Source of the DNA: Crocinitomicaceae bacterium
Lineage (GTDB): Bacteria; Bacteroidota; Bacteroidia; Flavobacteriales_D; Crocinitomicaceae
Direction: 5' to 3'
NCBI GenBank assembly: GCA_021738405.1
Contig: JAIPCC010000014.1
Location: 1-39,462, forward strand
DNA: 39,462 nucleotides
This document shows positions 22,861 to 33,988 of this stretch, one piece after another. Numbering within the stretch: position 1 is the stretch's first letter; each line of letters begins with the position of its first letter. Both the position numbers and the translations under genes were made by a program. The notes under the pieces were generated by a model. It had not been told where the DNA came from. It saw only the letters and a program-made list of their open reading frames with translations, and searched no databases.

Positions 22861-24562
22861 TGAGGGCTTTTTCTTGTGCTGCAATGGTTTCATTGGCCGC
22901 CACAACCGTATGGCTCACATAAAAATGACGGTCAACCTCCGGAATAAAACGCTCCAACAATTGGCCATTGCGGTCCAGGAGTAAAGTCTTGTTTTGGTTT
23001 TCGTGAAAAGCCAACCAGTTGTCTAGGCTGGGCCAAGCGCGCAGTCCATTGACGCCAATGATGAGGTCTCCGATGGCCAAACCGCCGGTGTCTGCCGGAG
23101 CACCTGGATAAATACTCAAGATTTGCCATTCTTTGCCAACCAAACTGACTTTCATACCCAAGCGCGCTTCGGCGTAGCTCTTACTTGGTGTCTGTTGGAG
23201 TTCGAGCCCAAAGAAGTCAAAAGCTTCTTGTAGCAGCGCTTCGTAGGCTGAGGTGCCGCAAACGTAATCCTTGAAGAAAGCGGCAAAAGACTCGCCAGAA
23301 AGGTTTTCTAGGGTCGTTTGGTAGTCTTGTAAGGTATAGCCTTTATTGCTCGCGCCAAAGTTGTAGTAGAGGTTTCTGATGACCTGTTCGATGCCGATTT
23401 TGTGGTTGGTCGCTTTGCGCAGTCTGTAATCGACGTAAAAGGCGAGTAGGCAACCTTCGGTATAGATAGACACCTTTCTGCCCGGAGCGCCCGGTACATA
23501 GCCATCCAGCCAGGTATCAAAAGATGCAGCAGCTACGCTCATGGAAAAACGCCCAGGGTTGTCGAGGTGTTTTTGCACTTGCTTACTGAGTTCTTTGAGG
23601 TATTGATCGAGGCTGAAAACGCCACTTTTGAGCAAATAGAGGTCGCCCATGTAGGTGGTGATGCCTTCGTAGATAAAGCCTGTAAGCGCATAGTTTTCGC
23701 GCTTGAAGTCGTAGGGTTGCATTTCTGCTGGCCTGAGTGCTTTGATATTCCAGGCATGGTAGAGTTCATGCGAACAAACGCCGAGTAATTCCGTATAAAG
23801 GCTCCCGAAAATGTCGCAAGAGGGGCCGAGTGCAATAACAGTAGCGTCCAGGTGCTCTACGCCATGATACGCTGCATAAGGCAAAGACTGGATCAAAAAA
23901 GTGTATTCAGAACTCGGAAACTCGCCAAAATCTTGGATCTGACGCTCCGTAAACTTAGAGAAGTCGTGTAGGACGCGCTCCCAAGGAATCATTGCCTGCT
24001 GATTGAAGCAAATATGAAAGGTGTAACCACTAACTTCATAACTGCGTCTATCGATGGCGGCGCTGCAGATGAATGGGCTATCTGCCAAGCGGTCAAAGTT
24101 GGCGATTGCTACGGTCTGATTTTCGTCAAAATGCAAAGCCGAGGCAATTTGCCACTGTGCAGGAATATGTAACTGCAATTGATACGGCTGCTCTGTGTTT
24201 TGGGCGTCGTAAAAAAAGCAATTGACCGGATTGATATAGAGCTGTTTGGGGTCTAAAAATGTAGAGCCCGCATTGAGTTCAGCTGCATAATAATTGTAAG
24301 TGATGGTAATTTGCGCATGGCCCTGTGTTGCAATTTGCCAGGTGTCTTTGGCTGTTTTTTCAAAGGGCAAAGCTTGTTTGTCGGCACCAAAAGCTTTGAA
24401 GCCCTTGATGTTTTTGGCAAAATTCCCGATTTCGTAACGGCCGGGTCTCCAGCTGGGTAATTCGAGTTGCAGTACGTCGAGTTCGGCAGCTTGTTCAAAG
24501 ATTGCGCTGAACTGAATGTAGCGCTGTTGGGCTTGTTCGCAACGGACTTGATAGCGCACCAT
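22844..24562 (-). CDS. M61 family (glycyl aminopeptidase-like) metallopeptidase with PDZ domain
   Basis: The product is 572 residues. The N-terminal beta domain starts with the family signature of long strands and LELPSWRPGRYEIGNFAKNI. The zinc site is H265-E-L-Y-H269 (SHELYHAWNIKALRP), with the downstream Glu299 in FIYEGITTYMGD as third ligand. A Y-T-E-G segment in the catalytic domain and a C-terminal PDZ domain (about 470-540, LSIYPGAPADTGGLAIGDLIIGVNG) complete the architecture. M61 enzymes remove N-terminal residues, preferring Gly/Ala in the characterised case. The start MVRYQVRCEQ has no signal peptide, so this copy appears cytoplasmic. It lies 3 bases after the ABC-F gene, probably co-transcribed. 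Confidence 0.93.
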   Translation of the reverse strand: MVRYQVRCEQAQQRYIQFSAIFEQAAELDVLQLELPSWRPGRYEIGNFAKNIKGFKAFGADKQALPFEKTAKDTWQIATQGHAQITITYNYYAAELNAGSTFLDPKQLYINPVNCFFYDAQNTEQPYQLQLHIPAQWQIASALHFDENQTVAIANFDRLADSPFICSAAIDRRSYEVSGYTFHICFNQQAMIPWERVLHDFSKFTERQIQDFGEFPSSEYTFLIQSLPYAAYHGVEHLDATVIALGPSCDIFGSLYTELLGVCSHELYHAWNIKALRPAEMQPYDFKRENYALTGFIYEGITTYMGDLYLLKSGVFSLDQYLKELSKQVQKHLDNPGRFSMSVAAASFDTWLDGYVPGAPGRKVSIYTEGCLLAFYVDYRLRKATNHKIGIEQVIRNLYYNFGASNKGYTLQDYQTTLENLSGESFAAFFKDYVCGTSAYEALLQEAFDFFGLELQQTPSKSYAEARLGMKVSLVGKEWQILSIYPGAPADTGGLAIGDLIIGVNGLRAWPSLDNWLAFHENQNKTLLLDRNGQLLERFIPEVDRHFYVSHTVVAANETIAAQEKALTIWAR

Positions 24563-24565
24563 GGC

Positions 24566-26780
<2,215 letters not shown>

Positions 26781-26781
<1 letters not shown>

Positions 26782-28037
26782 TAGGCTTGGGCTATTGATG
26801 CATGTGCGCCGCGGATAACGCCAAGGATTTGCCCTTGAAGCGAAAGATCTTTGAAAGGGCTAAAACGCCATTGTTCTGGGCGCATGTTGGGGCTGTAAGG
26901 CAAACTCGGGTCAAATAAGGTGAGTTCAGCAGGAGTACCCACCTCGATGGCATGGATCGCTAAATCAAGCACTTTTCTCGGGCCGATATTGAGCGCTTTT
27001 AAAAAGTGCTGCATGGCGTCGGGCTGCTGCGTGAAAAGCGCAGAGAATACGGTTTCTAGTTGCGGTGCACCAAAATTAGCGAGGTCGAATTCGAGTTCTT
27101 TTTCTTCGGGATCGCCGGGGCGGTGGTCACTCACAATGGCATCTAGGGTGCCATCGAGTACGCCAGCCCAAAGCGCTTCTTGATCTGCTTGGGTTCGGAG
27201 TACTGGTAATACTTTGAAGCGGGTGTCAAAACCGAGCATTTCCGTTTCGGTAAAACATAAGTTCATGAGGTGTACGTCGGCAGTGAGGTCGAGGCCTTCT
27301 TTTTTGGCGCTGCGAATGAGTTCAACGCCGGTAGCTGTGCTGATTCCGGAAAGGTGCATTTTGCCGCCTGTGTAGGCCAATAAACGCAAATTGCGCTCGA
27401 TTTCGATGATCTCAGAGACGTGCGGGTCTGCTTTGAGTCCTGTTCGGGTAGAAGCACTGCCTTCATTGACTTGCGCCTTAGCACTCAAAGACGCATTGCG
27501 GGCAAGAAGCGCTACGCGTCCGCCGAAATCTTTGGTGTAGAGTAAAGCGCGGTGCAGTAAGCCTGCGCTCACGCTGTGGCTGTCGTCGGTAAAAAGCCTG
27601 ACGCCTTGTTGGTAAAGCTCATACATCTCGGCGAGTTCTTCTCCAGCATTGCCTTTGGATAGCGCACCATTGACGCCCAGTAAAGTGGTGCTGTTCACGC
27701 TTTGCTGTTGCACATAGCTCACGAGCGCTTTGTTGTCGATGACAGGCTGTGTGCCCGGTTGGATATAAACACGGGTATAGCCACCTGCACTGGCCGCATC
27801 TAAGCCTGAAACGATTGTTTCTTTGTGTTCGTGCCCTGGGTCGCAGAAGTCTGCTTTGAGGTCTATCAAACCCGTGGTGAGGCAAAGATTGGGTGACTGC
27901 ACTTGCAGCGCATCGGGATGATCGAGTTTGGCGGCGATTTCAATAATTTGACCATCTGCGATGAGCACATCACAAGTTTGGTTGTTCCAGCTGGATTGCG
28001 GGTCTAGGATTGTTGCGTTGTTGAGTTGAATTTTCAT
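26781..28037 (-). CDS. Dihydroorotase homologue lacking the HxH metal motif
   Basis: The product is 418 residues from the ATG at 28037, which shares ATGA with the stop of the BatA-domain gene; the upstream frame to 28076 lies inside that gene. The fold is amidohydrolase. Type I dihydroorotases read D-x-H-x-H-x-R-x-P-G, but here the segment is DLKADFCDPGHEHKE, so both zinc-binding histidines are replaced (Lys61, Asp63). Other positions look kept: LFTDDSHSV, MHLSGIST, ADVHLMNL and AIVSDHRPGDPEEKELEF followed by GAPQLET. Bacteroidota often carry such divergent copies annotated pyrC. It may be a non-catalytic partner (PyrX-like) of aspartate transcarbamylase, or it may use altered metal ligands. 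A true pyrC would be expected elsewhere in the genome if this one is inactive. Confidence 0.85.
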
Positions 28038-30073
28038 TTCCACCATTTTAACAATGAGAGTTCGGCCAAAAGACAAAGGAGTCCAAACACGAGAAAGTAG
28101 CGCCAGTAGCTTTGGGTATCTTCGAGCTGAATGGCGGTCAGGCTTTGTCCTTCTTTGATTTGGTTAAAAGTACAATTTTTTATGCCGTTGGTTTCCAAAA
28201 GTTCGAGTAAAGCCGTTTGGTCAAGCAGCTCGAGCTTGGATTCTGAGCGGTTGTTGTTGAGTGCGAGTTGTGCCAGCACATCAGTGCTTTTGAGCGCATA
28301 GATGCCCGCTTTGAGTCTTTCCAAGGCTGCGCTACCGCCAATTTGAATGCGCAATTGATTGGGAGAGGCGCTGTATTGAGCAATGAATTCTGTTTGCTCG
28401 GATACAAAACGCAGCGGGGCTTCTTCTTGGTGCTTGGCGCGCACCTTGATTTGAGCATCTTTACCCAATATGGCATAAGCCGGGTAGCGCTCGCTCGCGT
28501 ATTCGCCACAGCGCAATAAAATAGTTGGGAACAAAGACTGATTGACAAGGCTGCCAAAGGAATTCTGAAGTGCGGTTGTAAAAAGAAAAGCAGTGTTGTT
28601 GGCACGTAGGAAAAGCGCTTGACCTGAGCGCGTAATGAGTAGGGGAGTAGCGCTGCTTTGGGCTTGATTTTGAATGCTGTAGGCTTTTTTGATCAGCGGC
28701 ACGTTCAGGCGCTCTTGTTTTTTCTCAAATACGCCTCTAAAAAAGGGGTCTTCGTCGTTGATGCGCTGCAGATTGAGTGCGGTGGTCTGAATCGGGCCAA
28801 GAGCAGGCAAGGAAAGCGCTGCAAGCAGGGGTTGGTAGTCGTTTTGGCGGATGTTTTCTCCTGGGATGATGAGGATGCGCTGTCCGTTTTGGTGGGCAGT
28901 GCTGAGTTCGTCGCGCAGCCCACTAGAGATTTCGTCGAGGCCATTGAGTACAATGAGGTCAGCCTCGACGAGGGTGTTGGAAGCGACTTCGCCCGGCGTG
29001 GTGGTTTGCACGTTGTAGCGCGCTTCTACCGCATAAGCTCTCGCTACATTGGGGCTGGAGCTCGCTTCTTCGATCAGATAGATGTTGGTCCGCTCCGGGA
29101 CTTCGTAAGAAAAATACCAGGTGTCGTCGAAATGAATTTGTTGGTCGTTGATCTGAATCTGCCCCTGTACAAACCCTTTGTTGGTTTCGTTGTAGGGAAA
29201 GCTCGCCGTTTGGCTATTGTTGGCGCCAATTTGCATGAACATGGTGCGCTTGAGCTTGCCAATTTTCACTTGTAGCTCTAAGCGTTTTTTGGCTTGGTCG
29301 CCAAAGTTTTGTACCCGCACCATCAGGGTTTGTTCGGTTTGGCGCTGATGGGTGGGTTTGGCAAACCAAATGCTATCGATGTAGGCATTTTGAATTTGCT
29401 GTGCCTTGAGCTGATACGCAAAGAAAGACTGGTTGGCTTGCGGCTTTTGGGCACTCAGTTTGGCTTGGCTTTGTTGAAAGTCAGAGATGAAAATCTGTTG
29501 AATCTGACCGAGTTTTTCTTTTTGAATTTGGTGTCTGTCGATCTGACGCTGTTGCCATGTAAGGACGTCATCGAGCGAGCGGCTAATGGCATAGATATCG
29601 AGCTTGTCTAGGTAGCGCAAGGCTTCGGCTTTGCTCTGAAAACGCTGTTCGGAATGGTTGAGTTGGTTGCTGCAAATCAAAACGCGCGTATCGGGCTTGA
29701 CTTGCCCGAGCATTCTTTTGGCCAGCTCTCTGCCTTCTGAGAAAAGCGAGCCCTCGGTGCCAATGGCACTCATCGAAAAGGAGTTGTCTAGGTAAATGAG
29801 CAAGGCGGGCTTGCCTGCATTAGCTGAAGCGGATTTTGGGGCCTGCGGCTGCGCAAAAGCAAATATAATGGCACAAAGCGCGAGAAGCCGTGTCAGTAAG
29901 ACCAATAAATGCTTGAGTTTTCTGGTGCTTTGCTGCTCTTTTTCAAGGAACTGGATAAAGCGCAAAGAAGAAAAATAGAGCGTCTTGCGTTTTCTGAAAT
30001 GAAAAAGGTGGATAACGATAGGAATCAGTAGCAAGAAAAGGAACCATAAGCGTTCTGGGTGTACAAATTCCAT
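28034..30073 (-). CDS. BatA-domain protein with VWA-like domain
   Basis: The product is 679 residues. The N-terminus is the BatA domain: MEFVHPERLWFLFLLLIPIV with a membrane helix, HLFHFRKRKTLYFSSLRFI, and a second helix about 55-75. A von Willebrand A-like domain follows with the MIDAS start D96-N-S98-F-S100. The middle includes a Rossmann-like segment (ADLIVLNGLDEISSG, ILIIPGENIRQ). A final membrane helix (YFLVFGLLCLLAELSLL) ends KWWK. The topology suggests a large periplasmic portion between the second and last helices. Members are common in Bacteroidota. Bat proteins were linked to aerotolerance and often associate with MoxR ATPases, but no MoxR gene is nearby. It is the first gene of a coupled trio. 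Confidence 0.87.
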   Translation of the reverse strand: MEFVHPERLWFLFLLLIPIVIHLFHFRKRKTLYFSSLRFIQFLEKEQQSTRKLKHLLVLLTRLLALCAIIFAFAQPQAPKSASANAGKPALLIYLDNSFSMSAIGTEGSLFSEGRELAKRMLGQVKPDTRVLICSNQLNHSEQRFQSKAEALRYLDKLDIYAISRSLDDVLTWQQRQIDRHQIQKEKLGQIQQIFISDFQQSQAKLSAQKPQANQSFFAYQLKAQQIQNAYIDSIWFAKPTHQRQTEQTLMVRVQNFGDQAKKRLELQVKIGKLKRTMFMQIGANNSQTASFPYNETNKGFVQGQIQINDQQIHFDDTWYFSYEVPERTNIYLIEEASSSPNVARAYAVEARYNVQTTTPGEVASNTLVEADLIVLNGLDEISSGLRDELSTAHQNGQRILIIPGENIRQNDYQPLLAALSLPALGPIQTTALNLQRINDEDPFFRGVFEKKQERLNVPLIKKAYSIQNQAQSSATPLLITRSGQALFLRANNTAFLFTTALQNSFGSLVNQSLFPTILLRCGEYASERYPAYAILGKDAQIKVRAKHQEEAPLRFVSEQTEFIAQYSASPNQLRIQIGGSAALERLKAGIYALKSTDVLAQLALNNNRSESKLELLDQTALLELLETNGIKNCTFNQIKEGQSLTAIQLEDTQSYWRYFLVFGLLCLLAELSLLKWWK

Positions 30074-30077
30074 ATCC

Positions 30078-30109
30078 CAAAGGTAGTAAAAATGTGCAAT
30101 GCGTTCAAA
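30078..30109 (-). promoter_or_regulatory. Promoter of the BatA-domain operon (-33 and -7)
   Basis: On the minus strand, TTTG (30106-30109) is followed after 20 bases by TACCTTTG (30078-30085), a full match to the Bacteroidota -33/-7 pair. The -7 box ends 4 bases before the ATG at 30073, so the mRNA would have almost no leader. Confidence 0.6.
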
Positions 30110-30137
30110 AAAAAACTGCCCGACTTGCGGGCAGTTT
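30107..30137 (-). terminator. Intrinsic terminator of the gyrA-TPR operon
   Basis: On the minus strand, AAACTGCCCG pairs with CGGGCAGTTT around a 5-base loop (30113-30137) and continues into an unbroken T run (complement of A at 30107-30115). It lies 18 bases after the TPR gene stop. Confidence 0.9.
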
Positions 30138-30155
30138 CAAAGGTGGAAAACGGTT

Positions 30156-31268
30156 TTAGTTTTTCAGAGCGTCTAAGCGCTTCTTGTATTCTTGCGCTTT
30201 GTCGATGTTACCGAGTTTCATGTTTGTTTTGTACAAGATGTCTAGAATAGATTTGTCGTCAGGGTTTTGACCTACGTATTTTTCTAGCGGCACTAACGCT
30301 TGCTTGAAGAGGTCCATAGCTTCAGCTTCTAATTTGATGGCCTTTGGATCTTTGTAATCGAGTTCGATGGTAGCGTTGCGTTTTTCTACAGCGAGGTTGT
30401 AGAGGTGCGCGCCCAATTGATAAAGTGCTTCGTTGTAAGAAGGGTCAATTTCGATGGCTTTTTGGAGCGCTGCGGTTGCCTTTTCGTTTTCTTTTTTGTC
30501 CATGTAGCTGGTGCCGAGGACATAGTAAAGCTGCTTGTTTTGTGGATCGAGTTCAAGCGCTTTGTTGATGTATTTTTCGGTAGCTGCTACATCGCCTTTT
30601 TGTAAGTTGATGTTGACCATGCTGATCAGGATATCGATGTTTTTAGGCATGGCCTCAGAGATTCTGCCTGCAAAAGCCAAAGCATCGTCGTATTTTTTAG
30701 CGGCGAGGTAGTCTTCTACGGCATAGTTGGCAGCCAAAGACGTATTCACTTCTGCGTCTTTGAAATCTTCTCCTAAAAACGTTTTGATTTCATGTGCAGC
30801 TAAAAATGCGTCGGCAGCAGCCTCGTATTTTTTGGCGTTGTAGGCTACGATACCTGCATTGAAAACGAAATCGGCGCGTCCGTTGATGAAGTTTTGTGCG
30901 TCTGCGGTGTAGGTTTTCTTAGGATCTTCTAAGACTTTTTTAAAGCTAGCCACAGACGTTTCTTTCCATTTTTGAGTAGTAGCTGCATCGGAAACACCTT
31001 TGTTTTCCATTGCGTTCACTTCAATTAAAGAATAGTAAACTTGGGCGCGGCAAAGATGCATTTTGAAGTCTTCGGCAGTCTCTGGATTGACTGCGGCGAG
31101 GTCGATGAAGCTCATGGCTTCGGTGACTATTTTTTTGTTGGCCGCGATATCGCCGGTTGGGTTGTATTTGCGCATCAAGAGGATGGCGTCGGTGACGTTT
31201 TTCTTCTGGGCAAATGTAGCTGTGCTCAAGACAAGACTCAGACCAGCTAGGAGGAGTTGTTTTTTCAT
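30156..31268 (-). CDS. Exported tetratricopeptide-repeat protein
   Basis: The product is 370 residues with signal peptide MKKQLLLAGLSLVLSTATFAQ. Several TPR units follow: YNAKKYEAAADAFLAAHEI, KYDDALAFAGRISEAMPKN, KGDVAATEKYINKALELDPQN and KENEKATAALQKAIEIDPSY, and finally GNIDKAQEYKKRLDAL at the C-terminus. TPRs mediate protein contacts; a periplasmic or outer-membrane scaffold is likely. It follows gyrA after 10 bases with no evident promoter in the gap, so it is read from the gyrA transcript and ends at the terminator at 30107-30137. This gyrA-TPR order recurs in Bacteroidota to my knowledge. No enzymatic function is visible. Confidence 0.88.
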   Translation of the reverse strand: MKKQLLLAGLSLVLSTATFAQKKNVTDAILLMRKYNPTGDIAANKKIVTEAMSFIDLAAVNPETAEDFKMHLCRAQVYYSLIEVNAMENKGVSDAATTQKWKETSVASFKKVLEDPKKTYTADAQNFINGRADFVFNAGIVAYNAKKYEAAADAFLAAHEIKTFLGEDFKDAEVNTSLAANYAVEDYLAAKKYDDALAFAGRISEAMPKNIDILISMVNINLQKGDVAATEKYINKALELDPQNKQLYYVLGTSYMDKKENEKATAALQKAIEIDPSYNEALYQLGAHLYNLAVEKRNATIELDYKDPKAIKLEAEAMDLFKQALVPLEKYVGQNPDDKSILDILYKTNMKLGNIDKAQEYKKRLDALKN

Positions 31269-31278
31269 AATTTAGATT

Positions 31279-33816
31279 TTATTCGCTTTGTGCTTCGTTG
31301 TTTTCAATTTCCGTGCCACTTTCTGTGTTTTCGTCGGTCGATTCTTCATCTTCGTCATCGGCGCGTGGTACGCGTGCAATGGCAGCGATTTCTGCGTTGG
31401 CTTTGAGGTTGATGAGCTTAACGCCTTGTGCGGCACGGCCCATGGTACGCAGTGTATCGATGTGCATGCGGATGGTGACGCCTGATTTGGTGATGATCAT
31501 GAGGTCGTCTTCGTCGAATACGTTTTGGATGGAAAGGAGTTTACCTGTTTTCTCGGTGATATTGAGTGTCTTGACACCTTTTCCGCCGCGGTTGGTGATG
31601 CGGTAAACTGGCTCTTTGTCTTCTGGGTCGTTGAGGAAGGTGCGTTTACCGTAACCTTTTTCGGAGACCACTAAGATGGTGGAGAAGATGTCCTCGACGC
31701 AGATCATGCCGATGACACATTCTTGATCAGAGCTGAGGTTCACGCCGCGCACACCAGAGGCATTTCGGCCCATCGGACGCACAGTAGATTCATTGAAACG
31801 GATGGCACGGCCGTCGCTGGTGGCCAATACGATTTCGTTGCTACCGTTGGTGAGTTTTGCTTCGAGGAGTTCGTCGTTGTCGCGGATGCCGATGGCGTTG
31901 ATGCCGTTGCTGCGCGGACGCGAGTAAGCTTCGAGTGAAGTCTTTTTGATGACACCTTGCTTGGTGCACATCACGATAAAGTTGTTCTCAACGTATTCTT
32001 TGTCGGTGAGGTCGAGTACCTTGACATAAGCTTTGACTTTGTCGTCGCCAGGAATATTGATGAGGTTTTGGATGGCGCGGCCTTTAGAAGTTTTGCTGCC
32101 TTCCGGAATTTCGTACACACGCATCCAGAAACAACGTCCTTTTTCGGTAAAGATGAGGAGGTAGTTGTGGTTAGTGGCTACAAATAAGTGTTCGAGGAAG
32201 TCTTGGTCTCGGGTAGCAGAGCCTTTGGAGCCCATGCCGCCGCGGTTTTGAACTTTGTACTCGGCTAAGTTGGTGCGCTTGATATAGCCTGCATGAGAGA
32301 TCGTGACCACCACTTCTTCGTCGGCGATGAGGTCTTCCATGCGCATTTCGCTGGAGTTGTATTCGATTCTAGAGCGGCGTTCGTCGCCGTATTTGGCGCG
32401 CACTTCGATGAGTTCATCGGTGATGATTTGCATGCGGCGCTCTTCGCGGTCTAGGATGTCTTTGAGGTCGGCGATGAGCTTCATGAGCTCGTCGTATTCT
32501 GCGCGTAGTTTGTCTTGCTCTAGGCCGGTGAGTTGGCGCAAGCGCATATCGACAATAGCGCGTGTTTGAATGTCCGACAAACCGAAGCGCTCAGCTAAGC
32601 GGTCGCGGGCTGCATCTGGACTTGCAGATGTTTTGATGATTTCAATGACTTCGTCGATGTTGTCAGAAGCAATGATCAGACCTTCTAATATATGTGCGCG
32701 CTCTTCTGCTTTGCGGAGTTCAAAGCGCGTGCGTCGGATCACGACTTCGTGGCGGAATTCAACGAACTCTTGAATGAGGTCTCTGACGTTGAGCAAGCGC
32801 GGACGGCCGTCTACCAAACAAATGTTGTTGACAGAGAAAGACGTCTGAAGCTGAGTGAACTTATATAATTTGTTGAGGACAACATTGGCTATGGCGTCGC
32901 GCTTGATTTCAAACACGATGCGCATCCCGTTGCGGTCAGATTCGTCGCGGAGGTCAGAGATGCCTTCGATTTTTTTGTCGTTGACCAAGTCGGCGATCTT
33001 TTTGATCATTTCGGCCTTATTGACTTGGTAAGGGATTTCGGTCACGATGATTTGCTCGCGGCCGTTCTCTTCTTCGATTTCAGCCTTTCCGCGGATCACG
33101 ACGCGTCCACGCCCGGTCAAGAGCGCATCGCGCACGCCTTCGTAGCCGTAAATGATGCCTCCGGTCGGGAAGTCTGGCGCTTTGATGTAGTTGAGGAGTT
33201 CTTCCGGCGTGATGTCGCGGTTTTCGATGTAGGCAATGGTGCCATCTACAACTTCAGTGAGGTTGTGCGGTGCCATGTTGGTGGCCATACCGACGGCAAT
33301 ACCTGCTGCTCCGTTGATCAGAAGGTTCGGGATTTTGGTTGGCATGACGGTCGGCTCTTGCAGAGAGTCGTCAAAGTTGGGGCGGAAGTCGACGGTTTCT
33401 TTTTCGAGGTCGTCGAGCATTTCTTCGGCAATTTTGCGCAAGCGGGCCTCGGTGTAACGCATGGCTGCAGGGCTGTCGCCATCTACAGAGCCAAAGTTAC
33501 CTTGACCGTCTACTAAAGGATAACGCAAAGACCACGGTTGGGCCATGCGCACCATTGTGTCGTATACAGAGCTGTCGCCGTGCGGGTGGTATTTACCCAA
33601 AACCTCACCGACAATTCTTGCCGATTTCTTGTAAGGGCGGTTAGAGAATACGCCGAGATCTTGCATTCCGTAGAGCACCCTGCGGTGAACTGGTTTGAAT
33701 CCGTCGCGTACATCTGGAAGTGCGCGTGAGACAATAACAGACATCGAATAATCGATGTATGCTGATTTCATTTCATCTTCGATGTTGATCTGAATGATTT
33801 TTTCGCCTTCAGCCAT
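31279..33816 (-). CDS. gyrA: DNA gyrase subunit A
   Basis: GyrA is the breakage-reunion subunit of the gyrase that adds negative supercoils. The product is 845 residues. The catalytic tyrosine is Tyr121 in [10 protein letters not shown]. The quinolone-resistance region [11 protein letters not shown] (77-87) keeps Ser82 and Asp86, equivalent to E. coli Ser83 and Asp87, so it looks unmutated at the main positions. The C-terminal domain has beta-pinwheel repeats and a GyrA-box-like segment, [13 protein letters not shown]. The acidic tail ([20 protein letters not shown]) is usual in the group. It is divergent from clpC with a 172-base gap, and a TPR gene follows in the same operon. Confidence 0.98.
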   Translation of the reverse strand: MAEGEKIIQINIEDEMKSAYIDYSMSVIVSRALPDVRDGFKPVHRRVLYGMQDLGVFSNRPYKKSARIVGEVLGKYHPHGDSSVYDTMVRMAQPWSLRYPLVDGQGNFGSVDGDSPAAMRYTEARLRKIAEEMLDDLEKETVDFRPNFDDSLQEPTVMPTKIPNLLINGAAGIAVGMATNMAPHNLTEVVDGTIAYIENRDITPEELLNYIKAPDFPTGGIIYGYEGVRDALLTGRGRVVIRGKAEIEEENGREQIIVTEIPYQVNKAEMIKKIADLVNDKKIEGISDLRDESDRNGMRIVFEIKRDAIANVVLNKLYKFTQLQTSFSVNNICLVDGRPRLLNVRDLIQEFVEFRHEVVIRRTRFELRKAEERAHILEGLIIASDNIDEVIEIIKTSASPDAARDRLAERFGLSDIQTRAIVDMRLRQLTGLEQDKLRAEYDELMKLIADLKDILDREERRMQIITDELIEVRAKYGDERRSRIEYNSSEMRMEDLIADEEVVVTISHAGYIKRTNLAEYKVQNRGGMGSKGSATRDQDFLEHLFVATNHNYLLIFTEKGRCFWMRVYEIPEGSKTSKGRAIQNLINIPGDDKVKAYVKVLDLTDKEYVENNFIVMCTKQGVIKKTSLEAYSRPRSNGINAIGIRDNDELLEAKLTNGSNEIVLATSDGRAIRFNESTVRPMGRNASGVRGVNLSSDQECVIGMICVEDIFSTILVVSEKGYGKRTFLNDPEDKEPVYRITNRGGKGVKTLNITEKTGKLLSIQNVFDEDDLMIITKSGVTIRMHIDTLRTMGRAAQGVKLINLKANAEIAAIARVPRADDEDEESTDENTESGTEIENNEAQSE

Positions 33817-33854
33817 ATTTTTGAGTTAGTCTATGTATTCATTAAATAGAGTCT

Positions 33855-33862
33855 CAAAATTA
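33855..33862 (-). promoter_or_regulatory. -7 promoter box for gyrA
   Basis: On the minus strand this is TAATTTTG, a full match to TAnnTTTG, 38 bases upstream of the gyrA ATG. Confidence 0.5.
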
Positions 33863-33869
33863 ATAAAAT

Positions 33870-33887
33870 GAAGCCCCCTACGGCTTC
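33870..33887. other. Small inverted repeat in the gyrA-clpC intergenic region
   Basis: GAAGCC (33870-33875) and GGCTTC (33882-33887) face each other across 6 bases, immediately upstream of the gyrA -7 box. It could be an operator covering the gyrA -33 region. It has no U-tract on either strand, so it is not a standard terminator. Apart from this and the two -7 boxes I see nothing else in the 172-base gap. Confidence 0.3.
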
Positions 33888-33961
33888 CCTCCACTATTTT
33901 TTACTAACAAAATGAGTCCATAAATTGTGAATAAAACCGGATGCGTTGCAGAGATAAAAGT

Positions 33962-33969
33962 TATATTTG
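33962..33969 (+). promoter_or_regulatory. -7 promoter box for clpC
   Basis: TATATTTG is a full match to TAnnTTTG, 19 bases upstream of the clpC ATG. A TTG at 33946-33948 is closer (13 bases) than the usual -33 spacing. Confidence 0.5.
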
Positions 33970-33988
33970 TATCAAGCAAACGTAAACC

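Noticed and set aside
33025-33516. 163-aa plus-strand frame inside gyrA
   Set aside because: It lies wholly antisense to a highly conserved coding region, and its sequence has no family features.
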